From an uncultured Nitrososphaera sp. (GTDB lineage Archaea > Thermoproteota > Nitrososphaeria > Nitrososphaerales > Nitrososphaeraceae): a stretch of 39,979 nt of DNA. Position 1 is the first letter of the stretch. Every line of letters starts with the position of its first letter. Location: positions 1 through 39,979 of the forward strand of contig CAMLKF010000010.1 of assembly GCA_946480575.1 (NCBI GenBank). The letters run 5' to 3'. The translations under genes were made by a program, and so were the position numbers. The notes under the pieces were generated by a model, which saw nothing but the letters and a program-made list of their open reading frames with translations, was not told where the DNA came from and ran no database searches. This document shows positions 17,543-25,281 of the stretch, piece by piece.

Positions 17543-17648
17543 AGCGAGGTGGGGAAGCCAGGTTATCCCGGCGGGCTCATAACCCGCAGAGCGGTTTCCA
17601 CTTTTGCAAAATTGCGGGTGGCCGTAAGTTCAAATCAACCCCTCGCTA
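17543..17648 (+). tRNA. initiator tRNA-Met (CAT) with a non-canonical intron in the T arm
   Basis: Acceptor AGCGAGG pairs with CCTCGCT (17641-17647) and the discriminator is A17648. The D arm is GGGA/TCCC and the anticodon stem is GCGGG/CCCGC around loop CTCATAA, giving anticodon CAT. The three G:C pairs under the loop and the A1:T72 pair mark it as initiator. The T stem closes only if about 31 bases (17597-17627) are removed: GGTT plus G then pairs with CAACC around TTCAAAT, leaving a 75-base tRNA without encoded CCA. The insert contains CCAC/GTGG that can form a helix of a splicing motif, though a textbook bulge-helix-bulge is not clean. A T-rich terminator follows (17654-17662). Confidence 0.9.
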
Positions 17649-17653
17649 CTTAC

Positions 17654-17662
17654 TATTTTTTA
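17654..17662 (+). terminator. T-rich terminator after the tRNA
   Basis: ACTATTTTTTAC a few bases after the tRNA 3' end, fitting U-tract termination by archaeal RNA polymerase. The 280 bases from here to 17931 hold no gene I can support. Confidence 0.5.
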
Positions 17663-17931
17663 CAAACCAAGGAAGTCGGCCTTTTCAAGGCTATGCCTTT
17701 GGATGCCAGACAAGACATATTTCCATAAGCTTACGGCGCGATAACTGTGTGACTCTGCGAGACGATGCTGCTATTGCCAGCCATCCAGTTTCGTATATGA
17801 TATTTCTGTATGGCCAGTTTCTTACTGGTGATTTTCCACATCATCCTAGTGTAATTCTATAGTAAAATGTTGAGTTGTGCCATTGCCCTTAGAATACCAA
17901 ATAAAATGATTTTACATTTTGTAGCTGCTCC

Positions 17932-18428
17932 ATGCGGAAAGGCGACCTGTAAAGGCTACAGCGGATCTATCTTGTCCTATCTATAGCTGCAGCCATACAG
18001 ATGATTGGCGGCGTGTGGGGCGGCATGGTGTATCTTGCGCAGCCGCCAGATGACTTTTTTTACGTTGCGCCACATCGTGGTATATATTCCAGCGTTGCTC
18101 TGGGCATAATCGCTGCTCTTGCAGGCTTTTTCTTCCTTCTTGAGAAAACAACTACGGAAGGGGAAAATGGCTACGAAGTGATCGGGATAAAGCTTGTATT
18201 CATAGGCTCAGAGCTGTGGGCGTTTGCAGGCCCGTTTGACTACTGGTGGCACCAGACCCTCTCGCAGGAATCACTCTTGATACTGCCTTTTCTTACCCCT
18301 TCGCACATGGTATTCGAGATAGGCATCATGTTCATATGGCGGCTTTGCTTTGGGAGTTTTGCTGCCTGAGAAAGAACTTTCTCTATAGGGCATTCATGCC
18401 ATATACGAATCTGCGCTTGCATTCTTGA
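17932..18428 (+). pseudogene. decayed multi-helix membrane protein
   Basis: From ATG 17932 the frame reads MRKGDL, a TAA stop at 17950, then RLQRIYLVLSIAAAIQMIGG and onward in the same frame through LGIIAALAGFFFLLEK and FDYWWH to LTPSHMVFEIGIMF. After about 18335 the frame loses sense and stops at 18369; another frame continues as AALLWEFCCL to 18428. The stop in codon 7 sits before an obvious first membrane helix, so it is most simply a nonsense mutation, and the 3' end is truncated or shifted. The WWH and PSH elements recall a family of thaumarchaeal membrane proteins, but I cannot name it. Reinitiation at ATG 18001 is possible. Confidence 0.6.
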
Positions 18429-18477
18429 GATAGAAAAAAAGGGTATAGTAAAAGCAACAGCTGCATAGTCACAATCT

Positions 18478-19794
18478 TCAGCCTGTGCTTAAGCTGAAGT
18501 TGCAGCTCGATTTTTCGAGGCCGTACCTCTGCAGCGGCTTTGTGAGGTGCCGGTGCGCCTTTGGAGTCGGGATGTAGAGGCCCGCCCTGATGTCGCGTTC
18601 TTTTGGCACCAGAATTTTCTTTGCAGTAGTGTCTCTGAATTTGCACCTGTCGCACTGGTAGCCCTTGTTCCTGCCCTCCGACTTCATGCGCTTGCCGCAC
18701 ATCTTGCATAGAGGGTTCAAGGCATCAAAGACAAACGCGAGCTCCAACACCGACAAATATTCAACATTCAGGATCTTGGGGTGCTTGCTCGTGCCTTTTC
18801 TCACGCCGCAGCCAATTTCGATCAGGTCGCCAGGCGCAAGATTTGCTGCAACATTTGCAAGGCCGGTCGGCTCGTAGACGGCCGCCGGCATTTCTGCGCC
18901 GCCCTGCTCGACTGTGAAGATGACGTGCCCACCCTCCATCGCAAGCGGCCTGCCCTTGACCCTGCACTTTACGTAGCCGGCAGTGTACGCCTTGATGTCG
19001 GCAAGCTGCAATTCGTTTTGCAAGTGCATATTTGTCCCCTGGTTTGAACGAAAGATCATCCAACCGTCCAGCTCTTCTCCTTCTGGCTGCAAAGCCGCCA
19101 GCGCCGACGCGACAACTTCAGGGCTCTCGCCCCTCACGCCAAAGAACACGGGGTCAGGACCGTGAGGCGCAATCAGTACCCGCTCATGATTTTTGTCGTA
19201 ATTGTTGAATGTATTTGGATAAGTGTCTACGCTGAACTTGACAACTTTTTGCCTGTCCACGATACGTGGCATGCCGCAGTTCTCCGGCTTTCTGTACGCG
19301 ATCAGCTCGAACGTGTGATCGCAGTCAAGCATCAGGCAGCCCATCGCTCCAAGCGAGCCGACAAGCCCCTGCCCGTTTCCAAAGGTAAAGTATTGGACGC
19401 CTGCAAGCTTTGCCATCTTTTCGGCCATTTGCCTGCTCGTCACATCGCACATTGCAAGGGAGCTGAACTGCTGGATTGCCAAAGGAACACGGTCGCTCTC
19501 TAAGAACGCAGCTCCCGGGTTTGCTCCGCTGCCTATTGCCGAGCCTTCCTCCACTGCCTGTATGACGTAGTCAATGACCCTGCCTGTGTCCTGCACTCTG
19601 GCCCTCAGGCAGACTGCCCCGTTGCCTCTGGTTTTCCAAGGGATGTTAGGGTTGAGCCTGACCAATAGCGGGTAGTCGATAAGCTCGGCGCCCATCTTTT
19701 TCTTCAGGTGTTCTGCCACCTTGAATGCAAGGTGCGTCGTGCATCTGCCGCCCCGCGAGTCCGTGTCGTCAAACGCAACGTGGAGGGTCTGCAT
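18478..19794 (-). CDS. tiaS: tRNA(Ile2) 2-agmatinylcytidine synthetase TiaS
   Basis: A 438-residue archaeal enzyme that attaches agmatine to C34 of tRNA-Ile2 so that it reads AUA. The N-terminus HVAFDDTDSRGG-CT is the family's metal- and ATP-binding start; a ferredoxin-like and kinase-type part follows (RGNGAVCL, GSGANPG), then an OB-fold (about 300-370) and a C-terminal zinc ribbon (CKMC and CDRC, about 372-395). ATG 19794 is the only sensible start and an AT-rich promoter lies about 40 bases upstream. It implies that a tRNA-Ile with a CAT anticodon exists elsewhere in the genome; the CAT tRNA in this window is the initiator instead. Confidence 0.96.
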   Translation of the reverse strand: MQTLHVAFDDTDSRGGRCTTHLAFKVAEHLKKKMGAELIDYPLLVRLNPNIPWKTRGNGAVCLRARVQDTGRVIDYVIQAVEEGSAIGSGANPGAAFLESDRVPLAIQQFSSLAMCDVTSRQMAEKMAKLAGVQYFTFGNGQGLVGSLGAMGCLMLDCDHTFELIAYRKPENCGMPRIVDRQKVVKFSVDTYPNTFNNYDKNHERVLIAPHGPDPVFFGVRGESPEVVASALAALQPEGEELDGWMIFRSNQGTNMHLQNELQLADIKAYTAGYVKCRVKGRPLAMEGGHVIFTVEQGGAEMPAAVYEPTGLANVAANLAPGDLIEIGCGVRKGTSKHPKILNVEYLSVLELAFVFDALNPLCKMCGKRMKSEGRNKGYQCDRCKFRDTTAKKILVPKERDIRAGLYIPTPKAHRHLTKPLQRYGLEKSSCNFSLSTG

Positions 19795-19857
19795 GTATAT
19801 GCGGCTTTTTCAACGCTGTGTCTGTATATAGCCGTATAATGTTTAATTCGAAAAATA

Positions 19858-20062
19858 ACTATAAAAGTTGAGAAGGGTTAATATTGGACAACTGTCGACT
19901 TTTGTGTCAGTCTATCTGCCCAGGTTAGACTGGCTGAAAAAGAGCAGGCGCTTTTTAGCGTTGTACTGGAAAAAGCCACGACCAACATTAGCGGCCCACC
20001 GCCGCTAGTATCCCTCTGTACAGGGCTATCGGCCCTGTTCTTGCTCAGTCATTTTCTTGTTT
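19858..20062 (+). ncRNA. candidate structured non-coding RNA with four or five hairpins
   Basis: The 343-base gap before the ferredoxin gene has no ORF but dense pairing. AGTTG/CAACT (19866-19870 with 19889-19893) is weak; GTCAGTCTA/TAGACTGGC (19906-19914 with 19926-19934) is 9 pairs with one wobble; CGCT/AGCG closes a TTTT loop (19949-19960); TAGCGGC/GCCGCTA (19989-19995 with 20001-20007) is 7 pairs; ACAGGGC/GCCCTGT (20020-20026 with 20032-20038) is 7 pairs. A CTATAAAAG box opens the stretch and T-rich sequence closes it (20049-20062). The ferredoxin has its own TATA box after that, so this is probably an independent transcript. It lacks the conserved RNase P core I would expect. If the TATA box is real, the first hairpin lies before the transcript start. 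Confidence 0.5.
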
Positions 20063-20096
20063 TGAATTATATCGCTGTTATAAAATTGGCATAGGG

Positions 20097-20105
20097 TTTA
20101 AATAG
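20097..20105 (+). promoter_or_regulatory. TATA box of the ferredoxin gene
   Basis: TTTAAATAG about 35 bases before the ATG, predicting a short leader of about 10 bases. Confidence 0.6.
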
Positions 20106-20137
20106 TTTCAGCATGGATCGTTGGGTAAGTGAATTAG

Positions 20138-20431
20138 ATGCCAGTCGCAATAATTCCTGATATTAGCGAACAACACTGCATCGGCTGTGCGCTCTGCGTA
20201 GAGATCTGCACTGCTCTCGGCCCGGATGTGTTGAGAGTAAAACCAGTGGAAGGTTGGAAGAGAGGTAAGGCATTCGTGTTCTATCCAGAAAGATGCATCT
20301 CTGACGGAGCATGCATTGGCGTTTGCCCAACAAAGGCAATCTTCTGGATGAGGCCGATGGACTATACCCCAGGACAGCCAGTCCCACTGAAGAAGAGCGG
20401 CCTCTTCGTAAAGGGCTGGGAAGAAGGTTAA
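20138..20431 (+). CDS. dicluster ferredoxin with Asp in the second motif
   Basis: A 97-residue electron carrier. Motif one is CIGCALCVEIC (C-x2-C-x2-C-x3-C); motif two is CISDGACIGVCP, in which the second Cys is replaced by Asp (C-x2-D-x2-C-x3-CP). By analogy with archaeal ferredoxins such a site holds either a 3Fe-4S cluster or a 4Fe-4S cluster with an Asp ligand, giving different potentials for the two centres. Its redox partner is not in the window. The strong promoter and T-rich end (about 20450-20480) suggest a single-gene, well-expressed transcript. Confidence 0.93.
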   Translation: MPVAIIPDISEQHCIGCALCVEICTALGPDVLRVKPVEGWKRGKAFVFYPERCISDGACIGVCPTKAIFWMRPMDYTPGQPVPLKKSGLFVKGWEEG

Positions 20432-20469
20432 GAAGCAAGTAGGTCCTCCACTTCCTTTTCTTTTAATTT

Positions 20470-20498
20470 TTATTATTATTATTATTATTGTTGTTGTT
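20470..20498 (+). repeat. TTA/TTG trinucleotide run
   Basis: TAT repeats passing into TTG repeats between the ferredoxin and the next gene; it overlaps the T-rich terminator zone. Simple-sequence DNA with no further sign of function. Confidence 0.7.
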
Positions 20499-20540
20499 CT
20501 TCAAAAATTATTAATACTGTATTTGCTTGCTTGATCTCTA

Positions 20541-21029
20541 TTGGTTGACTGGGACGAAGAGATCAAGGCCCACCTTTTCTGGGTCTGGGGCGAAGAGGAA
20601 GGCTTTATGAAGCGCGGCAGGGAGGGCATGCTCGTCATCACGGACAGGCGCCTTGCATTCATCATCAAGACAGACATGACCTACAGGATGCATGACACGC
20701 ATTCTACCCGGCAGTTTAACAGGTTCAAGAGCGGCGAAAATGTCTTCCGGCCTGCCGAGGGCTACAAGCTTGAGCACCTTGAAAAAGACCTTGACAAGAG
20801 CCCCGACAACGTAGAGATCCCGTTCAGCCAGATCCTAGACATAACTTCGGAGGAAAAACGCTGGGGGGCGCTCCTCAAGGTCAAGGTCAACTTGGGCGAC
20901 AAGTCCAAGGTGCGCAAGTTCTCGATAGTCAAGGGCTGGGTTAAATACCCTGCCAAGGACCCGCTTGAGTTCCAGCACATGGACTGGAGCCCGCTTATAA
21001 ACCTGGTAAAAACGTCTTCGCCGCCGTAA
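20541..21029 (+). CDS. GRAM/PH-like small protein, function unknown
   Basis: A 162-residue soluble protein. The first half (MLVITDRRLAFIIKTD, then a strand-rich stretch) resembles the beta-sandwich opening of GRAM/PH-type domains; later comes VEIPFSQILDITSEEKRWG, a typical strand pattern of that fold. Similarity is by pattern only. It starts at TTG 20541 after an AT-rich element (AAATTATTAATAC). No membrane segment. Such domains often bind lipids or regulate partners, but nothing here defines the ligand. Confidence 0.78.
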   Translation: MVDWDEEIKAHLFWVWGEEEGFMKRGREGMLVITDRRLAFIIKTDMTYRMHDTHSTRQFNRFKSGENVFRPAEGYKLEHLEKDLDKSPDNVEIPFSQILDITSEEKRWGALLKVKVNLGDKSKVRKFSIVKGWVKYPAKDPLEFQHMDWSPLINLVKTSSPP

Positions 21030-21077
21030 ATTTATATTGCATTTCTGTAAGAGGAACTGTAACAATAGGACCGATTT

Positions 21078-21314
21078 ATGGTCAAGACAAAGGCATTCGT
21101 GTTCATAAACACAGATGCAGGAATTGAAAAGCTTCTCCACGAAGAGATAAAATCGCTTGACGGCGTCAAGGAGGTTTACGACCTGTACGGCGAGTACGAC
21201 ATGATGGCAATAGTGGAAGATGAGACGGACAAGGATGTAGCCGAGATAATCTCATGGGAGCTGCGCAAGATAAAGGGGATCCGCAGCACCAACACGATGG
21301 TCGTTGCAAAATAG
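21078..21314 (+). CDS. stand-alone Lrp/AsnC ligand-binding (RAM) domain
   Basis: A 78-residue protein equal to the C-terminal effector domain of Lrp/AsnC regulators without the DNA-binding part: KAFVFINTDAG, then VKEVYDLYGEYDMMAIVE and IRSTNTMVVAK. These domains form ring-like oligomers that bind amino acids and usually modulate a partner. ATG at 21078 lies about 17 bases after the T-rich intergenic element. It is followed 38 bases later by the cbiE gene on the same strand, so they may share a transcript. Confidence 0.9.
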   Translation: MVKTKAFVFINTDAGIEKLLHEEIKSLDGVKEVYDLYGEYDMMAIVEDETDKDVAEIISWELRKIKGIRSTNTMVVAK

Positions 21315-21352
21315 TAATTAGAGGCAACTTTTCTTCCTCTTCCTTACATACA

Positions 21353-22069
21353 TTGCCAAAAAAGCTGTTCGTGGTCGGAGTGGGCCCCGGCTCGCCAAGG
21401 TACCTAACTGACGCTGCCAAGGAAGCGATCCGCAAATCGCGCTATGTTGTAGGCTACAAGTATACGCTGGCGACTATTGAAGGCTTCATTGACAGGAACA
21501 GGCAGCAGGTTCTCGAAGTCACGATGAAGACGCAAGAGGAAGTTTACCAGAATGTCTATCAGAAAATGAAGGACGGCGAGTACTGCACAGTGCCTTTCAC
21601 CGGCGACGTCAACTTTTCCGAGTCAGAGGTGGTAGACAGGCTGCTAGAGATCTTTGATGACGATAACGTCGAGGTAATCCCAGGCATAAGCTCCATCCAG
21701 GTAGCAGCCGCAAAGGCTCAGGTCCCGACTGACAAGGCTTTTATCGTCACGTTCCATGTGACAGGCGACATCGAGCAGAAAAAGGCCGAGCTGCTGCACG
21801 CAGTCAGGCAGGGAAAAAGCGTGATACTGCTGCCAAGGCCGTGGCTGCGTGACCCGTCAAAGCACTTCATGCAGTCCGAGATCGCGAAATTCCTGCGCGC
21901 AAACGGCGTCGACACTACCAAATTAAAAACCTGGGTTTTTGAGCACCTGACGACTGAAAAGGAAACCACGTTTGCAGGCACCGTAGCCGACCTTGAAGGC
22001 AAAGAGTTCAGCGACCTGTCTGCAATGGTCATCGACCAGACAAAGAGGCAGACGTACCTTGGATTCTAG
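21353..22069 (+). CDS. cbiE: cobalt-precorrin-7 (C5)-methyltransferase CbiE
   Basis: A 238-residue tetrapyrrole methyltransferase using SAM in the cobalamin pathway. The family start KLFVVGVGPGSPRYLT and the second signature EVIPGISSIQVAAAK are both clear, with GDVNFSES and HVTGD between. The length matches CbiE without the CbiT decarboxylase part. I start at TTG 21353, where the signature begins; an in-frame upstream ATG at 21254 would overlap the Lrp gene and is less likely. No other cobalamin gene is in the window. CbiE versus a neighbouring C-methyltransferase of the pathway cannot be settled beyond doubt by eye. Confidence 0.87.
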   Translation: MPKKLFVVGVGPGSPRYLTDAAKEAIRKSRYVVGYKYTLATIEGFIDRNRQQVLEVTMKTQEEVYQNVYQKMKDGEYCTVPFTGDVNFSESEVVDRLLEIFDDDNVEVIPGISSIQVAAAKAQVPTDKAFIVTFHVTGDIEQKKAELLHAVRQGKSVILLPRPWLRDPSKHFMQSEIAKFLRANGVDTTKLKTWVFEHLTTEKETTFAGTVADLEGKEFSDLSAMVIDQTKRQTYLGF

Positions 22070-22150
22070 CGTGGCTCTGCAGCCGGCCATGAATTTTATC
22101 GGCACATGTAGAGTGACTTTAAATATTAAGACAGGTTTCATGTTTCTGGT

Positions 22151-22282
22151 ATGTCAATAGATAACAAGTCTGTTGGCATTGCGTCACAGGACAAGGGCTC
22201 GATAAGGTATTGTGCTGAATGCGGCGCCAAAATGCCCAAATCGCAGCGAATCTGTCCTGCGTGTGGCGAGAGCCAAGCTTGA
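22151..22282 (+). CDS. 43-residue zinc-ribbon protein
   Basis: A short ORF with CAEC (21-24) and CPAC (35-38), a compact zinc knuckle, preceded by a TTTAAATATT box about 30 bases upstream of the ATG, as in leaderless genes. Ends GESQA then TGA. The pattern resembles the small zinc_ribbon proteins common in archaea; the role is unknown. Confidence 0.7.
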   Translation: MSIDNKSVGIASQDKGSIRYCAECGAKMPKSQRICPACGESQA

Positions 22283-22354
22283 CCGACCTCCCCTCTTTTT
22301 GTCGTCGTCATTGGTTGTAATCTTTAAAATCAGGCGCGAGAACTTCATGCATAT

Positions 22355-22678
22355 ATGAGCCAGGAACCTAAATACCCAGTCTCCCAGACATACAGCGTCC
22401 TTGATGGCTATGACATTTACAGAAGCAACAACCTGATAGTAGCCCTTGTGGTGGTCCAGAGCCAGTACGGCAGGGACCTTCGGCTTTACCGGTGGATCCG
22501 CAAGAAGGACCAATGGAAGGTCGACCTATGCAGGATGGGGGTGGGCAGGTGGAAGTGGGGTGAGATTGCTGCCAAGGCCGGCGAGTTTATCGAAAAGTAC
22601 GGCCTGAAAAGCCAGGCAGCGGCCGACGCTGCTCCTGAAGAGCCATCATCATCATCGTCGTCGTCGTCGCCTGAATGA
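22355..22678 (+). CDS. small conserved-looking protein with acidic Ser-rich tail
   Basis: A 107-residue soluble protein. The core (about 8-80) is strand-rich with LIVALVVVQSQYG, LRLYRWIRKKDQWKVDLCR and a Trp-rich WKWGEIAAKAGEF; the end is a run of Ser encoded by a simple TCA/TCG repeat. ATG 22355 follows a CTTTAAAATC box. I recognise no family. Confidence 0.72.
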   Translation: MSQEPKYPVSQTYSVLDGYDIYRSNNLIVALVVVQSQYGRDLRLYRWIRKKDQWKVDLCRMGVGRWKWGEIAAKAGEFIEKYGLKSQAAADAAPEEPSSSSSSSSPE

Positions 22679-22692
22679 CAATAATCTACGCG

Positions 22693-23265
22693 TCAAAGAT
22701 AGATAGTAGTGGCCTCATCGAGGCCGCCAAACTGCTCTATCAGCTGCCATTCTATCACTGCCCCTGCAAACAACACTGCTGCAGCTATCCCAAGCTCAAT
22801 AAAGGTGGGAACAAGTGACCCTTCAAGGAAAGGCCGCCTGTTGCCTGCGCGCCAGGGCTTGTCTTTTATCACGCGGTGGATAAGCATTCCGCTTCTTGAC
22901 ATCGCCAGCCCATAAACGAAAACCTCCATTATGCCAAATGGCGTGATGAGGATAATGAGCGGCGAGATGCTGCTCACGAGCGGCGACTGGCTGGCAAGGG
23001 CAGTAAAGATCATGCCGGTGGCGAACCCAGAGAACGCACCAAAGCCAATGCCTATGGCAGGGACAAACATGAAAAGTGAAATCACAAAGTTGTTGAGAAA
23101 GATGCCGCTCCCGTCGATGCCCTCTATCTGCTCTGAGAACTGGCGTCTCAGCTCCTCAGCATCCTCGTCGCTCATGTGGGTGGACGCGCCGGCATAATAT
23201 GTGCCGATAAATGCTGCGGCGCCAAACGCGAGGTAGAGGAGGCGCCGTTTGATGTGAAAACGCAA
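22693..23265 (-). CDS. SpoIIM/DUF95-type membrane protein
   Basis: A 190-residue membrane protein with about five helices. The family's marks are an N-terminal helix, a charged loop (EELRRQFSEQIEG), NNFVISLFMFVPAIGIGFGAFSGF, then LITPFGIMEVFVYGLA in a later helix, as in stage II sporulation protein M homologues that are widespread in archaea. The function in archaea is unknown; some homologues are linked to membrane remodelling. It is divergent from the antiporter gene across a 94-base promoter gap. Confidence 0.85.
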   Translation of the reverse strand: MRFHIKRRLLYLAFGAAAFIGTYYAGASTHMSDEDAEELRRQFSEQIEGIDGSGIFLNNFVISLFMFVPAIGIGFGAFSGFATGMIFTALASQSPLVSSISPLIILITPFGIMEVFVYGLAMSRSGMLIHRVIKDKPWRAGNRRPFLEGSLVPTFIELGIAAAVLFAGAVIEWQLIEQFGGLDEATTIYL

Positions 23266-23359
23266 CGGGAGAATAGTTGGATGGCATTGTATAATTAGTT
23301 TTGTCAGTTGAGTCGCTGCAAGCTCGTGTTTTTATCTATGCGCCCCGTAACATAGTTCG

Positions 23360-24673
23360 GTGAACTATACTCCAGCAGTAGCAGCAGCAGCCGCCGGCTC
23401 AGGCACTACCACTGTATTTCCGCAATTCTTTACCATCGGCAACGAGCCCATTGACCTTGTTGTACAGGACATTGCAGTCATAATGGTAGTCGCAGCCGTG
23501 ATGCTGGTCATTGCCTTCAAGCTGCGCCAGCCGATGGTCATCGGCTACATCGGCGCGGGCATGATTATTGGGCCTTTCACGCCTCCGTTCAGCCTTGTGC
23601 AGAGCCCTGAGACCCTCAACCTTTTCGCGGAGCTGGGCATAATCATGTTGCTCTTTGTTGCAGGGACTGAGCTTCCTATCGCAAAGCTACGATCTGTTGG
23701 CAAGGTGTCGATAATAACGGCACTTGCAGAGTCGCTTGGGACACTCTTGATAGTGTTCTTTATTGCTGAGAGCTTCGGGTTCTCTCTGTACGACTCGCTC
23801 TTTCTCGCTCTGGCGCTGTCTATAACGAGCACTGTCGTCACAATAAGGATACTTGAAGATGTCGGCCTGATACGGGACAAGTCGTCGACGCTCATCCTTA
23901 GCATACTGATAGTCGAGGACCTTGTGGCCATCAGCGCGCTAGGAATACTCCAGTCCGTGGTGACCACGGGAGACGACGGCAGCGTGTCCATACTGAACGT
24001 AGTCACCTCGCTCGCACTAGTGGGCAGCTTTATCGCCGGCACCATAATCATTGGCTCCAAGCTCGTCCCGAGAATCATCGACAGGGCCGGCAGGACGAAC
24101 GACTACGCCCTTCTGCTGATAACGATCCTGAGCCTTGCTTTCGGCCTGTCGTTTATCGCAAATGGCATTGGCGTGTCAGTGGTGATCGGCGCCTTCCTCG
24201 CCGGTGTGCTCGTGGCCGAATCCAAGAGCGCGGCTGTGGCAAGGATAATCACGATCCCGCTGAGGGACATGTTTGCCGCGCTGTTCTTCATATCGATAGG
24301 CGCGCTCATGGATGTTTCGCTCATACCGCTGTTCATAGTTCCTGCAGTCGTCCTCATACTATCATCCTTTGCTTCAAAGTTCCTGATAGTGCTTGGCATC
24401 CTGGTCAGGGCAAGGTTTGACAGTACCACCGCGCTGAGGGCCGGGCTTGGCATATCTGCGACCAAGGGAGAGCTGTCGCTAGTGGTGGCCAAGGGAGGCC
24501 AGGACGTAGGCGCAATCACTGCACCAATACTGCCGATACTCGGTGTCGTTACAATTGTGACCACCTTCATCGGGCCGTTCATCATAAGGGTGGGGAGCAA
24601 GTTCAAGCTGGCCGAGCCGACGGAAGAAGAAGAAGACTCGAAGAAGAAAGAAAGGGAAAGCGAAGAGACCTAG
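23360..24673 (+). CDS. CPA2-family cation:proton antiporter
   Basis: A 437-residue transporter with about twelve helices. Family marks: LRQPMVIGYIGAGMIIGP near the start, ITSTVVTIRILEDVGLI, and ILIVEDLVAISAL with the conserved acidic pair in the ion-binding helix; ATKGELSLVVAKGG lies near the end. It should exchange Na+ or K+ for H+. The C-terminal tail is short and charged (EEEEDSKKKERE), and the TrkA-type regulatory domain common in KefB-like members is absent. The start is GTG 23360. The 3' end overlaps the RNase H-like gene by 4 bases. Confidence 0.94.
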   Translation: MNYTPAVAAAAAGSGTTTVFPQFFTIGNEPIDLVVQDIAVIMVVAAVMLVIAFKLRQPMVIGYIGAGMIIGPFTPPFSLVQSPETLNLFAELGIIMLLFVAGTELPIAKLRSVGKVSIITALAESLGTLLIVFFIAESFGFSLYDSLFLALALSITSTVVTIRILEDVGLIRDKSSTLILSILIVEDLVAISALGILQSVVTTGDDGSVSILNVVTSLALVGSFIAGTIIIGSKLVPRIIDRAGRTNDYALLLITILSLAFGLSFIANGIGVSVVIGAFLAGVLVAESKSAAVARIITIPLRDMFAALFFISIGALMDVSLIPLFIVPAVVLILSSFASKFLIVLGILVRARFDSTTALRAGLGISATKGELSLVVAKGGQDVGAITAPILPILGVVTIVTTFIGPFIIRVGSKFKLAEPTEEEEDSKKKERESEET

Positions 24674-25281
24674 GCAAATTTCTTGCGCAGGAGCAGCGCG
24701 GGCTGCTGGACGGCAGCGGTAGTTGTTGTTGTTGTTGTTATTGTAGTAGTAGCCGTAGCAGCAGCAAATATTCCCAACTCGGCAAGCATCCGCTCCCTTT
24801 CCTTTCTCCTCCTCTGCTCAAGGAGCAGGCCGGCGATGTTGCGCGACCTCTCGAGATGATCGAAGGTTATTGTGCACCTTATTTTTGCAAGCATCTTGGC
24901 TATGGCGGAAAATATCCTGCGCATCAGAGTGTCCCTGACCTGCGATAGCCCGAGCAGCTGCTCAACTGTTGACTTGGAGTCGCTTCTTATAGCGATGACA
25001 ATTTGCATCTTCTTCCTGCCTCTTGACATCCTCCTTATGGCAGCCAGGTTGTCCGCAAGCGCGAAATAGATGGCAAGCAGCTCCATCCTCTGCACACCGA
25101 ACCTTTCGTTCTTGGGCGTAGGGCGCACGATCCGGATACTACTTGTTTCAGTAAAATGGTTGTACCATGCGACATAGCCGGAGGGCGAGGCGTCAGCGTC
25201 TATCACGACAATACTGTGCAGTCGCAATACGTGCTTATCTTCGTCAGCATAGCGTATAAATGCATATCCAACGGGGAACAT
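24670..25281 (-). CDS. RNase H-fold protein, possible ribonuclease HI-like
   Basis: About 203 residues. The RNase H order of acidic residues is visible: IVVIDADAS in strand 1, QRMELLAIYFAL in helix A, IAIRSDSKSTVEQL in strand 4, and a later Asp/Asn in ITFDHLERSRNIAG. Cleavage of RNA in RNA/DNA hybrids is therefore plausible, though the spacing is more like the RVT_3 subgroup. The tail is a Thr/Ala-rich run ending LLLRKKFA, encoded in part by a GTT/ATT simple repeat. I prefer ATG 25281, about 22 bases after a GAGTATATG box; the frame stays open to 25419 but that part is Arg/Ser-rich and looks non-coding. Confidence 0.75.
   Translation of the reverse strand: MFPVGYAFIRYADEDKHVLRLHSIVVIDADASPSGYVAWYNHFTETSSIRIVRPTPKNERFGVQRMELLAIYFALADNLAAIRRMSRGRKKMQIVIAIRSDSKSTVEQLLGLSQVRDTLMRRIFSAIAKMLAKIRCTITFDHLERSRNIAGLLLEQRRRKERERMLAELGIFAAATATTTITTTTTTTAAVQQPALLLRKKFA

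Noticed and set aside
17543..17648. Integration (att) site at the tRNA
   Set aside because: I looked for a second copy of the tRNA 3' end in the window and found none, and no integrase gene is present.
17498..17728. A 76-codon open frame on the plus strand
   Set aside because: It runs straight through the initiator tRNA and its intron; the codons reflect tRNA sequence, not a protein.
19858..20062. RNase P RNA or SRP RNA in the ferredoxin upstream gap
   Set aside because: The conserved core sequences I would expect for either RNA are not visible, and the length is too short for archaeal SRP RNA.
20470..20498. TTA/TTG run and other trinucleotide runs (118-135, 22645-22672, 24718-24745) as CRISPR or tandem gene repeats
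   Set aside because: These are simple-sequence runs without spacer and repeat units; no CRISPR array or cas gene is visible.
23360..24673. KefB-type potassium channel with TrkA domain
   Set aside because: The TrkA-N domain is missing; only the antiporter part is present, so I call it a CPA2 antiporter.
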